Below are positions 12,669 through 23,956 of a DNA stretch of 64,000 nucleotides, piece by piece. Both the position numbers and the translations under genes were made by a program. The notes below the pieces were generated by a model. That model worked only from the letters and a program-made list of their open reading frames with translations. It did not search any database and was not told the DNA's origin. The stretch lies in assembly GCA_003952965.2 (NCBI GenBank), contig CM025849.1, positions 17,788,754-17,852,753 of the forward strand, given 5' to 3'. Numbering within the stretch: the first letter of the stretch is position 1; the number at the start of each line of letters is the position of its first letter. Origin of the DNA: Morella rubra. Its lineage: Eukaryota > Streptophyta > Magnoliopsida > Fagales > Myricaceae.

Positions 12669-14160
12669 TTAGAGAACATTATTACCTGAGTCCAGTCTAA
12701 AGCTCTCAAAGTCCTCAACCACTTCTAAGACACGTTGAGCAGGGCTAATGGGTGTTGACCTTAGCCAATTTTGAGCACATATGAGAGCCTCAATTGTTTT
12801 TGGAGCCAATGAGCTCCGATAGGGATCCAGAACGCGCCCTCCAGTGCTGAATGCAGACTCAGAAGCAACGGTAGTGATGGGAATAGCTAGCACATCTCGT
12901 GCAATTCGAGCAATAACTGGAAATTTGGTGGAGTTAACCTTCCACCAAGTTAAAATGTCAAACACTGAACTAGGGGACTCCACATCCTCCAAGTAATAAC
13001 GTTCCAACTCACTCTTGCAATCTAACAAATTCCTAGATGCCCGAGATTGATGGAATTCTTGTAAGATACACAACGGATTCGAACTCCCCCCCCCCTCCCC
13101 ATTGTGCTGCCACTGCTTTGAGAGTCATAGTCATAGTCATCACTAGTTTCACTGCCCATCCTAGAGTCAACTGAAGATAACCCATCATTGTAGTGCCTAT
13201 ACAACCGCTCAACATCCACTTTCAACATCTCAATAAATTTTTCCCCTTCCTCAACACCCATAATCTTCTTGAACCAAAATTCTAGGGTGACAATCTTGTA
13301 ACGTGGATCAAGGATAACAGCCACAAACAAAAGCCTATTCATCTTTTCAACATCTCCTCAATATTTTTCATACTTCAACTTCATTCTAAAAGCCATGGCA
13401 CTCAACAAATCATCATGACTATCACAATATGCCATCAAGTGAGTATGAATGTAAGAGACTTCTTGAAAATGCAAATTAGAAGTGGCATACATTGAACCAG
13501 AGAGGCGCATCATAACATCATAGAAAATTTGCAAAAATCTCACAAAAGTTCTAACTTTTTACCAATCATCATCATTAGGAGCTCCCAATCCTCTCCTACC
13601 TGGCCCATTCAAATAATTATATATATGCCCATCATCCTCCTGCAACAGCTCAAAGGCTTTGATATTTTTCAGCAACATTCAACATGAGGTAAGTGGAATT
13701 CCATCTAGTTTGAACATCAAGGCACAAAGAAAAACCACACTGGATTCTTTTCTTCTCCACACAAGATTTAAATTTTGCTAACTAGCAAGAGAAGACTTCA
13801 CATACTTTACCAAGTTCCGAACCTTAATGACAGACTCATCAAGTTCTTTCAACCCCTCATTGACAATTAGATTCAATATGTGTGCACTACACCTCATGAA
13901 TGAAATCATGGCCACAAATAGTTTGATCACTAGTTAAGGTTCTTTTCTTCAACCAATCAATGGCACTATCATTGGCAGTGGCATTGTCAACAGTGATAGT
14001 AAGAAATCCAGCACCTCGAAGAAATAGGATTCAGAAATACACATGTAGTTGATATTTTGGATCGAAGTCCACGTATCAGTAGTTAAACAAACCCTTTGCC
14101 CTGAAGTCAAAAACATAGCCTTCAACTCCTCTTTCTCCCTTAGGAAGAGCTTCACCATCT
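12669..14160 (-). pseudogene. hAT transposase (RICESLEEPER-type), multiply frameshifted
   Basis: Reading 5' to 3' on the minus strand: LTTDTWTSIQNINYMCIS (about 14090-14040), the start of the RNase H-like catalytic fold; RCSAHILNLIVNEGL (about 13900-13850); YSGS-type region MRLSGSMYATSNL (about 13510); VAVILDPRYKI (about 13320); and the hAT dimerisation domain with YLEDVE, FPVIARIARDVLAIPITTVASE.. and SAFSTGGRVLDPYRSSL (about 12990-12800). At least four frame changes are present, one at the C-run 13085-13096. The N-terminal BED zinc finger is not visible. Active proteins of this group have about 650-750 residues; roughly 450 can be traced here. Confidence 0.9.
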
Positions 14161-15380
14161 ACCACCTAGGCTTTTCAGGAGTTCACCACTAGCCACTAGT
14201 ACGTGTTACCCACATATCTAAAGTTAATTTGTTAAAACATCATGTACAAATTATACAACCCAATTCAGCAAGTGTGATAAACAACCAAATCATTAATCAA
14301 CAACCAATAACCCAACAACCAACAACAATAACTAATATATTATATCAGCAAGGATAAAATAATTTAAAGACCCCCTGATGAAGGGCAAGCTTCGTTAAAC
14401 CAGCAATCGCAATGAAAGCACTGTCAAACTGGTATCAACTTGAAATGGTCTTAAAAGAAATAATTAACTTCATAAATTAATTAACTTCATAAATTAATTA
14501 CTAATTCTGATATAATATATATGTATAGTATAAAATCAGAAAAAGATATATACAACAACTGCAAAGATAAACACATTTATAGCAACTATATATAGCAAAT
14601 CAAAAAATTAAACAAACTATATATTTTCAGCAAAGATAAACATATATTTCAACAAAGATAAACACATTTTTCAGAAAGATGCAACTATATATAGCAAATC
14701 AAAAAATGCAAATAAATTATATATATTCCAGCAAAGATAAACACAATGCAACTATATATAGCAAATCAAACAAACTATATATTTTCAGCAACTAAACACA
14801 TTTTTCATATTTCAGCAACTATACAAATCAAAAAATTAAACAAACTATATATTTTCATAAACTAATTCTGCAACTATAATAGCAAATCAAAAATATATAT
14901 ATTTTCAGTAAACTAAACACATTTTTCAGCAACAGAGATCAAACAAACTATATATTTTCAACAAGGAAATGGCAACAAAAATAAACATAATTTAAGATAA
15001 TATGCACAAAAAAAAACTAACAAATTTAAAACAAACTTTATTTTCAGATAGGAGGAGCTTTAGCAAACAACACATATTTTTATAGCAAAGCTAACTGCCT
15101 CATTCTATATATAGCAGCAAGGATAAACATACAACCATGAAGGGCAAGCTTCGTTAAACCAGCAATCGGCAATGAAAGCACTGTCAAACTGGTATCAACT
15201 TGTAAATGGTCTTAAAAGAAATAATTAACTTCATAAATTAATACTGATATATGTATAGTATAAAATCAGAAAAAGATATATACAGCAAATCAACAAGCCA
15301 ACAAGCATTTTCTGAAAAATGTCCAACAACTCGGGAAGAAACCAATTCATATAAATCTATAATACATTATACAGCAGTCA
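14161..15380. repeat. AT-rich hAT leader with a direct duplication
   Basis: A block of about 100 bp beginning GAAGGGCAAGCTTCGTTAAA at about 14381 returns at about 15139, 758 bp downstream, with only a few differences. Between the copies are many scattered repeats of CAACTATATATAGCAAATCA. No coding sequence was recognised; this is non-coding hAT interior. Confidence 0.7.
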
Positions 15381-15640
15381 GCAACCCAATAAACCAATTC
15401 ATAAGCCAACAACAATGTCAACAACAACATATATATAGCAAATCAGCAACCCAATAAACCAATTCATAAGCCAACAACATGTCAACAACAACATATATAT
15501 AGCAAATCAGCAACCCAATAAACCAATTCATAAGCCAACAACATGTCAACAACAACATATATATAGCAAATCAGCAACCCAATAAACCAATTCATAAGCC
15601 AACAACATGTCAACAACAACATATATATAGCAAATCAGCA
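15381..15640 (+). repeat. 64-bp tandem repeat, four copies plus a partial one
   Basis: Units start with GCAACCCAATAAACCAATTC at 15381, 15446, 15510 and 15574; a diverged partial fifth unit begins at 15638. The units are nearly identical, so the expansion is recent compared with the decay of the surrounding hAT element. Confidence 0.9.
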
Positions 15641-16187
15641 ACCAATAACCAATAACCAACACTCCAATCTCCAACACAACAGAACCCAATAAACCAATTC
15701 AGCAAGCCCTGACCTCCAATCTCCACATAATTAAATTTATTACTAATTTCTAAAATACCAAAATATACACTGACCTGAGCAACGATGAACAGCAACGCAA
15801 AACCAACACTCCAACAGCAACACACACCACACAATATCTACAATAACTTCAAATCAGAATTAAGAATGAAGAACAACATGTATTTTATAATCCAATAATA
15901 AATTTTATAATGACAAAAACAACATCAAAAATTTACCTGAGGGGCTGCGAAGGATGAGGGAGGGCTGTGACTTCGTTTTTTTTTTTTTTTAGAGCAGATG
16001 GTTCGAATCATCAAGTTAGTCATGCTTAAAATGACAAGGAACAAAAACATTTTTACAAAAGCAAGAGAAAGCCAAATCACCTTGTAGAGTGTCTGTATAG
16101 ATCCCAATTCGCAGTGTCCAGCGAAGAAACCTAAGGTGCTTCTCCACACTCCGTTGTCAATTTGCAAACTCTGCACGTGGGAAGATA

Positions 16188-16232
<45 letters not shown>

Positions 16233-16718
16233 CTGAGACCGTGATTAAAGAGCAAGAGGCTGCGAATTTGCGAAGGATTCAAGCTCTGTATGGGGCAAGG
16301 AGACCGGTGACAACTGACTGTGACTGGCGGCAGCTGAGGGGAGGAGACTGGCGGCGGCAACTCAGCTTAGGGTTAGGTTTTTTTCCGAAGGGAAATAGGG
16401 CTTGGAGAGTGAAATCGTGGGAGGGGGGGCTGAAAACTCGAAGATTCGAAGAGAGGGAGGGGGGTAGGGGCTGAAACCATGAAACACGCGTTTTACTATG
16501 GGGGAGATGAAACCCGCGTTTCACGCAGCCTATTATATCGGGTCGGGTCAGGTACAATCGAATTCATATCTGGTTATCTGACTCCGACCTGATTCCTGGT
16601 TTTTTAAACAAACTATATCCGAATCCGAATCCGGATTCGACTCCACCCGACCCGGTCAGGTCGAGACGGGTCGGATCAGGGTCGGGCAGTCGGATCGGAC
16701 GCGTTTTGCACACCCCTA
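15641..16718. other. Right part of the hAT element: leader and subterminal region
   Basis: Non-coding. It holds a T-run at about 15977-15990, a (GA)n tract at 16195-16230 and the GGGTCGGGTC-rich subterminal region from about 16540 to the terminus at 16718. It probably carried the transposase promoter, since the transposase reads leftward. Confidence 0.55.
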
Positions 16719-16880
16719 GTTATAAAGGGACAAAAGCTTTTCGAAAAACTTTGAACGCAAATCTTCGTCGGTAATCGACCCTTGCTTTCTCTGATATTAC
16801 AAACTAGCCCTTCGCTCCTAAGGATGGGTGACGACGTGACGTGATCAATTATTAATAAACTGCTCAATATACGAGCAAGA

Positions 16881-17592
16881 TAAGGGTGGGCACTGGAATG
16901 GACGGAATTGAAATTGACCATTCTGTTTCCAGTTTTGGTACCCATTGGCATCATTATTATCATTCTGGTTATATTTCGGAATCAACCGAAATGGCACCGG
17001 AATTTTCGGAATCGGAAACGGAAATTCTGGTTTCTTATTTGGGCCTAAAAAGCCCAGATTTAGTTTGGACCCATTGGCCCAAAAATGAATTTTTTAAGTT
17101 GTGTTTTGTGGGCCAAAACAAAATAAACATTGTCAAATAACTCTAAATTAAAATTAGAACTAAACAACTAAATTCCAAAACAATATTTCATTATTTCAGG
17201 ATGTCAAAATAAACTCTAAATTAAAATTACAACTAAATTTCAAAATAAAATAAAACACGGTCAAAATAAACAATAAATTAAAATTACAAAAAAAACTACT
17301 AAACAAATAATTAATCATACAAATAAGTAAACAACTAAACAACTTGAAAGAGGCAATATTTACAATATTTTTTGAAATAATCCAAATTGAAAGAGGCAAA
17401 TTCTAAATTAAAATCACAATATTTTTTTAAATTTTAAAAAAATTGTATCGGAACCAAAATTTCCGGTTCCGATTCCAGAATTTCCCTAAAATGGGATCCG
17501 ATTCTGATACTGGAAATGGCTGGAATCGGAACACCGGAATCAGTACTGGAATCGAAAATTCCTGTTTGAACAGAAATAAATGCCCTGCCTTA
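16881..17592. mobile_element. Non-autonomous hAT-like element, 712 bp
   Basis: Left end TAAGGGTGGGCACT; the right end reverse-complements to TAAGGCAGGGCATT, an imperfect inverted repeat. It is flanked by GAGCAAGA (16873-16880) and GAGTGAGA (17593-17600), an 8-bp target duplication with one mismatch. Subterminal regions carry repeated CGGAATC and GGAAACGG motifs on both sides. There is no coding capacity; the centre is AT-rich. Confidence 0.8.
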
Positions 17593-17600
17593 GAGTGAGA

Positions 17601-18804
17601 CAAGGTATTTTTATTTAAACTTCATGTGATCAAAGATTGAGAATACCATGTGCTGCTTTCCTGTTAATGAGGAATGCTGGTCCCACTGCAGGCCAATGGG
17701 CCCAATCACAAAGATTTTTGTGATTGGTAAAAATTCGGAAAAATTCCTTAATTTGAGAAATATTTGAGAAATCCTAATCTATCTATTTGTCTCTCCCTTT
17801 CCTAGTAATAGTAATTTCTGAGTATAACTTCTAAGTATCTAGTAAATTTTATTAAGTGCTTGAATGTAGATTTGAGTCACGATGTTACTAGACAACTCTT
17901 TGATTTTACTGCATATATGGCCGTAGGACGGAAAACGTGTGTATCTACTTGTGGAAAGCTACTCTATAAGCTTCTATAGTTGGTAAAGTAGCTTCTTTGA
18001 TGGCTACAGTCCTTTTTTTTTTTTTTTCTTTTTTTTAAATTGTCTTTTAAGCTTTAAAACAGGTAAAGAAGGTAACTTGGAGGGCCGGAGAGATAGATGT
18101 TGGGTGGTTAGTATTTAATGACTGATCAAGAGATCTCTTACAGACTTAGCTGAAGCTGAAGGTAGAGATAAATGCTTTACTTGTGACAGTGAAAAATCAT
18201 CTTGCTGAAAAAAAGAAAAATGTCCAACCAAGAATTGAATAGTTTTCTCATGAAGCGTAATGGTAAAGTAAGTTTGTTATATAGTTTAGCTTTGTTTATA
18301 AATCTGGGTTACATTGTACAAGGGAAAGCGGCAAGGATGCTTTAGGTACTGTTTGAGTGACCATTATCTTTTTCTAACAAAACAAATTTGTTTTTCTTAT
18401 GTCTCCTGATGTTTTGGCTTTTGGGTCAGACTAACAAAGGTTTCTCTTGTTTTATTCTTTTTGATGTGTAGAATAAGTAGCTCAATAATTTTTAATAAAG
18501 GAAAAAGTACGGTAAATATTATACAAGCTATTCATAAGAACTCGTTCCAAATCGTAACGAGACACGGAGTTTTCATCACATATTGTGTTTTCTTTTTGGA
18601 AGGAAAAAAATTAATTTGACAAAACAAAAAATACTGTGCACTTACGAATTTTGGGATTGATATTACTTTGAAAGTTCGAATTATCAAGTCTGTCATATTA
18701 AATCCTCAAATTATTAAAATTTATCAATATGCGCTCATAAATAATATTCAATCATTAAAATTATGTCACATGACTCATTTATCACACATATCAATCGTCG
18801 AAAT
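17601..18804. other. Intergenic, nothing recognised
   Basis: No coding signal, no clear transposon ends. A T-run lies at about 18012-18038. Confidence 0.4.
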
Positions 18805-18875
18805 ATTTCCAAGACCCGAAAGGAAGCACAACTATTTAATTTTTGAGAGACAACAAAAGCACATTATTAATAACA
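18805..18875 (+). repeat. Short copy of FLA-upstream sequence
   Basis: About 65 bp around CGAAAGGAAGCACAACTATT is clearly similar to 63139-63205, which lies about 0.6 kb upstream of the fasciclin-like gene at the right edge. Both copies contain AATATTTCCA or AACATTTCCA, then CGAAAGGAAGCACA and AGCACATT in the same order. Confidence 0.65.
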
Positions 18876-19025
18876 TGTGCTTTACGTTAATTTTTCCTGT
18901 CTAATTACCAACGAGAAGTACTAACGTAGAGAAACGTGGCTGACGTGTACAACAACATTTCCTCCATTAAAGAAATTTAAATAAAATAGCTAAACCTCGA
19001 AAAAAAGAAAAACAAATTCTAAGAG

Positions 19026-19700
19026 GGAGTTTTGAGCATGGTACTGGAGGGAATCCGATACAGTGGGATCTCCAACACTGGGGGCTCTATCTTCTGTAGG
19101 GAGGAGTTTTGCCAGATCAGGTACGAGTCCTCAGCCCCCTCGGTGCCTGCCAAATAATTTTTTTAGATTTTTTAAAAAAATTTTAATTTTGAATTGTTTT
19201 TAGATTTTTTATTTGTGTGATTTTTATTTTTTGCTGCATTTTTATTTTTTTGTGTTTCTTAATTTTAATTTTTTCATAAAAAATAATTTTTTAGAACAAT
19301 TTTTTTTTTGTGTGCCTCCTCAAATCAAGTTTTCAGTTTTTTTCGTTTTTGGTTATTTTATTTTATTTATTCCATTTTTTACATGTGGTTATATACGTCA
19401 GGTACCTTGCATTTTCCCTCGCACATTTGAAAACGAGTTTCCCAAATTCCACTCATATCAAATTATAGGTCTTGAAATAAAAAATTTAGAAGAATACATC
19501 TAAAACCAAAATAGCGTGTAAAAGCACATGTATACTTTTATCATTTTTTTTATATTTATAATTATCGTGGCACAATTTGTAGCCTATGTCAATGCAAGAT
19601 AACTAAGTCATGATTTTCTGTTTCGGTATAGTTTGGAGCCAAATGTACTAAGATTGAGATAGGAAAAGAAAGTCCAAAATATTCTAACTACTTACAAAAT
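19026..19700 (+). repeat. Dispersed repeat R1, copy 2, with flank
   Basis: Starts with a GC-richer block (19026-19150, including CTCAGCCCCCTCGGTGCCTG), then the T-rich R1 core, CATGTGGTTATATACGTCAG, the TTTCCCAAATTCCACTC block and AAAAGCACATGTATACTTTT. A tail with CAATGCAAGATAACTAAGTC is shared with the copies near 32.3 and 56.9 kb. Confidence 0.75.
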
Positions 19701-20030
19701 TGGTTTGAGGTTACAGAGGCCTTAGGAGTTAAAGAGAAGGTGGGCTTGGAGTCTGGACATTGAAGTACATATGTCTACTTGCTAACAAAAAGTTAGTAAG
19801 AGCTGCTTCCGCCAAAGTTTACGACACAAGAAAAACTCTCATAATTGTTGTCAAACAAAATTTTATCAAACTAAGCTTATATTTTATTGCTTCTTACAAT
19901 TCCACCCAATAGAATACCATAACTTTAGAGGCAAATAAACTATACAGACACATAAAATGTAGATCTTCTGAAAAAAAACCTTCTCTAATTACGTTTCCAT
20001 TTATTACCTCCGTGGCTTCACTGTTCTTCT

Positions 20031-22587
20031 TCAAGGTTGTTGCTTCTTTCCAAAAGTCTTCATAAACCAATTGGGGTGCCTTGCATAAACAAGCTGGCCA
20101 ATTATAACTCCTATTACAAATCCACTTGCATATCCTATTGCAACAATCTTCCAACCAAAGTTGAACAGAGACTCAGAACCACAATCCTTTCCAAAAGTTG
20201 GTGGTATTGGTGAGTACTTAAAATTTTCACACATCTTTGACGATGGCCTTCCACACAATTCTTGATTACCTCTAAATGAAGTATTGTCATATGTTTTGAA
20301 TTGATTTCCATGTGGTATAGGTCCTGTGAAATCATTGTAGGAAACATCAAAGACCACAAGGTAAGTGAGTTGCGCTAGTTGTCTAGGTATCTCTCCAGAC
20401 AACATGTTGTGAGATAGATCCAATGATTCGAGCTGTGTCAAGTTTCCCAAAGACAATGGTATAGGACCAGTGAGAGCATTATTGGAAAGGTTGAGCACAC
20501 GAAGACCTATAAGATTTCCCAGTAGCTCTGGAATTTTGCCTTCAAACCCATTGCATGAGAAATCAATGAATGTTAGGTCATCTTTAATCTTCTTGTACTC
20601 CAACTCTATGTCTTTGTTTGTTATTGTGACTGAGTAGTCGTCTCCGTATCCGACTCTGCTCCCCATGTATTGCAACTTATTTGCACCAACAATTTTCATG
20701 GCATTTGATTGTAAGAGGTTACTTGCAGGCAAATTTTCAGAGAAATTGTTGTTAGAGAGGTCAAGGATATGCAATTCAAGCATTGAATCATTGCTTTCAG
20801 TATTACTTGCTGCACCATGAAATCCATTGAAATGGAGAATGAAAATCTTCAACTGGGAAAGATTTTTCAACCAAAAGGGAAAGGTATCCTTGATCCTGTT
20901 ATTACCAACATTAAGATACTCTAGGTACCACAGTTAGCCAATGAGCTTGGCATCTGACCCTCTAGTTGGTTTTGACTCAAGTCAATCATCTGCAATTTGC
21001 AATCATTTTGCCATGTATTTGGGATGGTGCCATCAAAGTTGTTGCTTCGCAGTCCAAGCACTTGCAAAGAATAACTTAAGTTACCTAAACAAGGATGAAG
21101 CATGCCACTCAAATTGTTATTGGACAAATCAAGTACCTCTAGTCAATTCAGATTGCAAAAGATTGGTGGGATTGCTCCGGTCAAGGCATTATATCTCACT
21201 TGATAATACTGGATAGATGGTGGTGGGATCAGCAATGATCCTTGCAGCTTGTTATTGTTAGCAATGAAATAGGCTAGGTTGGACCCTTGAAGCATTTCTA
21301 GAGGTTGTTGAAAGCCACTGAGGGAGTTGTTATAAATATATAAGATTTGAATAGATGGTGGTAGAACTGGGAATAATCCTTGCAGCATGTTATTGCAAGG
21401 AATAATTCTTCTAGATTATTCAAAGGAAGAACCACCAGAGAATGCTCGAATCCTGTGAGGAAGTTGTCAGAAAGGTTCAGAAATTGAAGAGCTTATTTAC
21501 TTACATTGTACATCCATCCAGGTATTAATCCTTGAAGATTGTTGCTAGATAGCCACAATTCAACTAATTTGTAATGTTTAAGAAGGATATTTGGGAACTT
21601 TCTGATGCCGAGAGAATTTAATCTTAGATACTCAATTTTTGATAGAGTGCCATTTGAATGGGCAATGTTGAGCCATGGTACATCCATCAACAACATGCCT
21701 GAGAGGTCTAGATGCAAGAGCTTAGTGTGGTTATTGAGTGAATTTTGGATAGATCTGGAAAAATTGCAATAACTGATGTCTAAATATTTAAGGGGACAGC
21801 CTAAGGGAAATTCGGGCAACTAACCAGTGAGATTTTGATTGAAACCTAAATCAATATGCTCTAATTGTGGTAGTTGAAAAATTTTAGATGGAATTTCCCA
21901 TACAATCCACAATCATCGAGACCTAAATATGTCAAAGAAGATAAATTTGCCAAGCTTTCGGGTACTGGGAAGGATATATCAACGTCACTGAGATCAAGCT
22001 CTTCTAGGTTAGTTAAGTTTTGAAAAAAACTTCCCAAACTAAGTGTAGTTTACAACTGAAAATTCCAACTTAGATTAAGGACAGACAACCTGCGGAGGAG
22101 TGAAATTTCTAAGGGTATTTGTCCAGAAAAAAAAAAACATAAGAGAGGTTGAGTTATGTTAACCTTGAAAGATTTCCAACTCCAAATGAGATTTGAGAGG
22201 AATTGAAGTCATTAAAAGCAAGATTAAAGCGTTGGAGTTGAAGAAGACGGAAGAGGCTGCTGTTAGAGTTCATAGAACCAAAGAGACAGCTGTCACTAAG
22301 GTCAAGGCTGATGACGTGGCCTGTGTAGTGGTCGCACTCAACCCCGTCCCAAGAGCAGCAATCACTACTATTGTTCTCCCTTTCTAGACTCCATGATGCT
22401 ACCTTAGGATGCCACTCCTCAAAAAAACAAAAGGACTTGTTCATAACAAGGCTATCCCTGAATGCAACAAGGCTGCGCTCTCATCTTCACGATAAAAGGG
22501 GTGGCGAGAAGAGAAAGAGGAATTAGTGAGGAAAAGAAGAGATATGAAGGCGGAGAAAAGAAAGCGGAGAGGATGAAGTGGTCTCAT
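20031..22587 (-). pseudogene. LRR receptor-like protein (RLP, Cf-9/RLP12-like), broken
   Basis: Relic of a plasma-membrane receptor-like protein without a kinase. Start at 22587 (MRPLHPLRFLF), then a hydrophobic signal peptide and DESAALL, where the frame breaks. The LRRNT domain follows (SDCCSWDGVECDHYTGHV, about 22365-22310). LRRs appear in several frames: 21493-21819, 21143-21388, 20921-21127 and 20031-20870. The last open stretch holds the island region (NKDIELEYKKI), the final LRRs, the acidic cap GNQELCGRPSSKMC, a membrane segment (VAIGYASGFVIGVIIGQLVY) and a short basic tail (HPNWFMKTFGKK) before the stop at 20031. That order is diagnostic of RLPs, which usually have about 900-1000 residues. 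At least five frame breaks or stops make it non-functional. A partial second copy lies at 44040-44752. Confidence 0.92.
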
Positions 22588-23953
22588 AAATATGTGGCCA
22601 TCATGCTTATAAGATATTGAGGAAAGAATTGCAATTTGTATGGGTTTTATAGACCCCAGCTCCTTGAACGAAATGTTATTCATCATGACTCCTAACTTGC
22701 TGGTCTAAGAAGACGGAAAGGATTGGAAACTTTGATAAGCTAGCGACAAAGTAACAACACTAAGTCAATGCTTCAAATAAAGGGAAATTGACACAAATAT
22801 TCGTCAGCCCGCACATGTACTAAAAAAGCTGGATAAAATTTAGTTTTTTTCTTGATTGATTTGAGGAAGTGAAATAGAATCCATACATAATAAAGGGTCA
22901 AAGATGTGGATTAAAAATTATGAAATATATAACATCAATTAAAAAAAAATTAAAAAAAAAAATTGGCACCCATGGTGGGGATCCTTGCTCGCAGGGGGGC
23001 CTCCTAATGACCACGCATGCAGAATTCTTACATTCTTTTTAGTATAGATTTTTTTTTTTTAATTATAGTTGGCCAAGTAGTGCGCAATTTTTATTGGTTT
23101 TAATTTATAGACCCCAAGCTCCTTTCAACGAAATGTTACTGATCATGTATAAGTATTGGTCCACTTGATGGTCAAAATTTTGCTAGACGAAGAGGAAAAG
23201 GATTGGAAACTTCCGATACGTGAACAATCAATTGCATACAAGAAGTGAAAATTGCAATGATGAAGTGGTCTAATAAATACATGGCCATGCTTATAAGATG
23301 AGGAAAGAATTGCAATTTTTATGGGTTTTACAGACCCCAGCAACAAGAATCTCCTTCAATCGAAATGTTACACGTGTATCGGTTCCATGACTCTTGTCTT
23401 GTGGAAAAATTGCACACTACTATTTGATCCACTTGCTGGTCTAGAAGACAAAAAGGATTGAAAACTTCGGATCAGCAACAATGTAATGACCAAAAGAACT
23501 TTTCTCCAATTTTTTTGTGGCCATTAAAAATAAGGCGATCAAAACTTTCAAAATCCTACTGGAAGAAGAGTACAACACAGTTAGGATCAGTATTACGTGT
23601 CAATGCCTTGTGGAAAACTGCATAACTAGTCAATCCACTTGCTTGGTCTATGTGGTCCAGATGCGAATTATTTGCTCTAAATTATCCAGAAAAAACAAAG
23701 TAGAGATGGAAATAACATTTTTCCATTTTTTGTTGCCATTACAAATAAGACTGTCAAAACTACCTGCATCATGTTAGGACAAGTCAGATACAAACTTACA
23801 TCAAAATTGTGGTTCATCCATTTGTAAATTTGAGGTTGCACAAAATTATATATTTGCAGACTTATAGTAAATTTAGGGACAAAAAATTCATACGTGACAC
23901 ATTTTAGGACAAGTTAGATGCATATCTGTCATATTTTAAAAAATAAATCAGTT
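22588..23953. repeat. Duplicated copies of the RLP 5' region and flank
   Basis: The RLP leader (TTGCAATTCTTTCCTCA.. on the minus strand) recurs in degenerate form near 23270-23340, where a minus-strand stretch IKIAILSSSYKHGHVFIRPL matches the sequence ahead of the RLP start. Around 22960-23060 lies a GATCC..GCTCGCAGG / GACCACGCATGC block that also occurs near 25505-25570, 27585-27640 and 29275-29340. The remainder is AT-rich flank shared with 27.7-28.1 kb. No intact gene. Confidence 0.65.
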
Positions 23954-23956
23954 TAA

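Larger units (their letters stand above)
11700..16718 (-). mobile_element. hAT (Ac-like) DNA transposon, 5.0 kb, decayed
   Basis: The element is bounded by an exact 8-bp target duplication GTTATAAA at 11692-11699 and 16719-16726, the length produced by hAT transposases. Terminal inverted repeats are short and imperfect: TAGGATGTGCAC at the left against the reverse complement of the right end, TAGGGGTGTGCA. Both subterminal regions are rich in CGGATTCGGAT or GGGTCGGGTC motifs. The broken transposase lies on the minus strand in the left half. The right half is an AT-rich, repeat-filled 5' leader with a (GA)n tract at about 16195-16230. It cannot be autonomous now. Confidence 0.92.

Noticed and set aside
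16157..16963. Open frames of 67-95 residues at the right end of the hAT element
   Set aside because: They cover the subterminal repeats and TIR region and lack similarity to transposase; the leader is non-coding.
19213..19503. Phe-rich 96-residue open frame
   Set aside because: Generated by T-runs of repeat R1; an equivalent frame appears in the R1 copy near 56458-56778.
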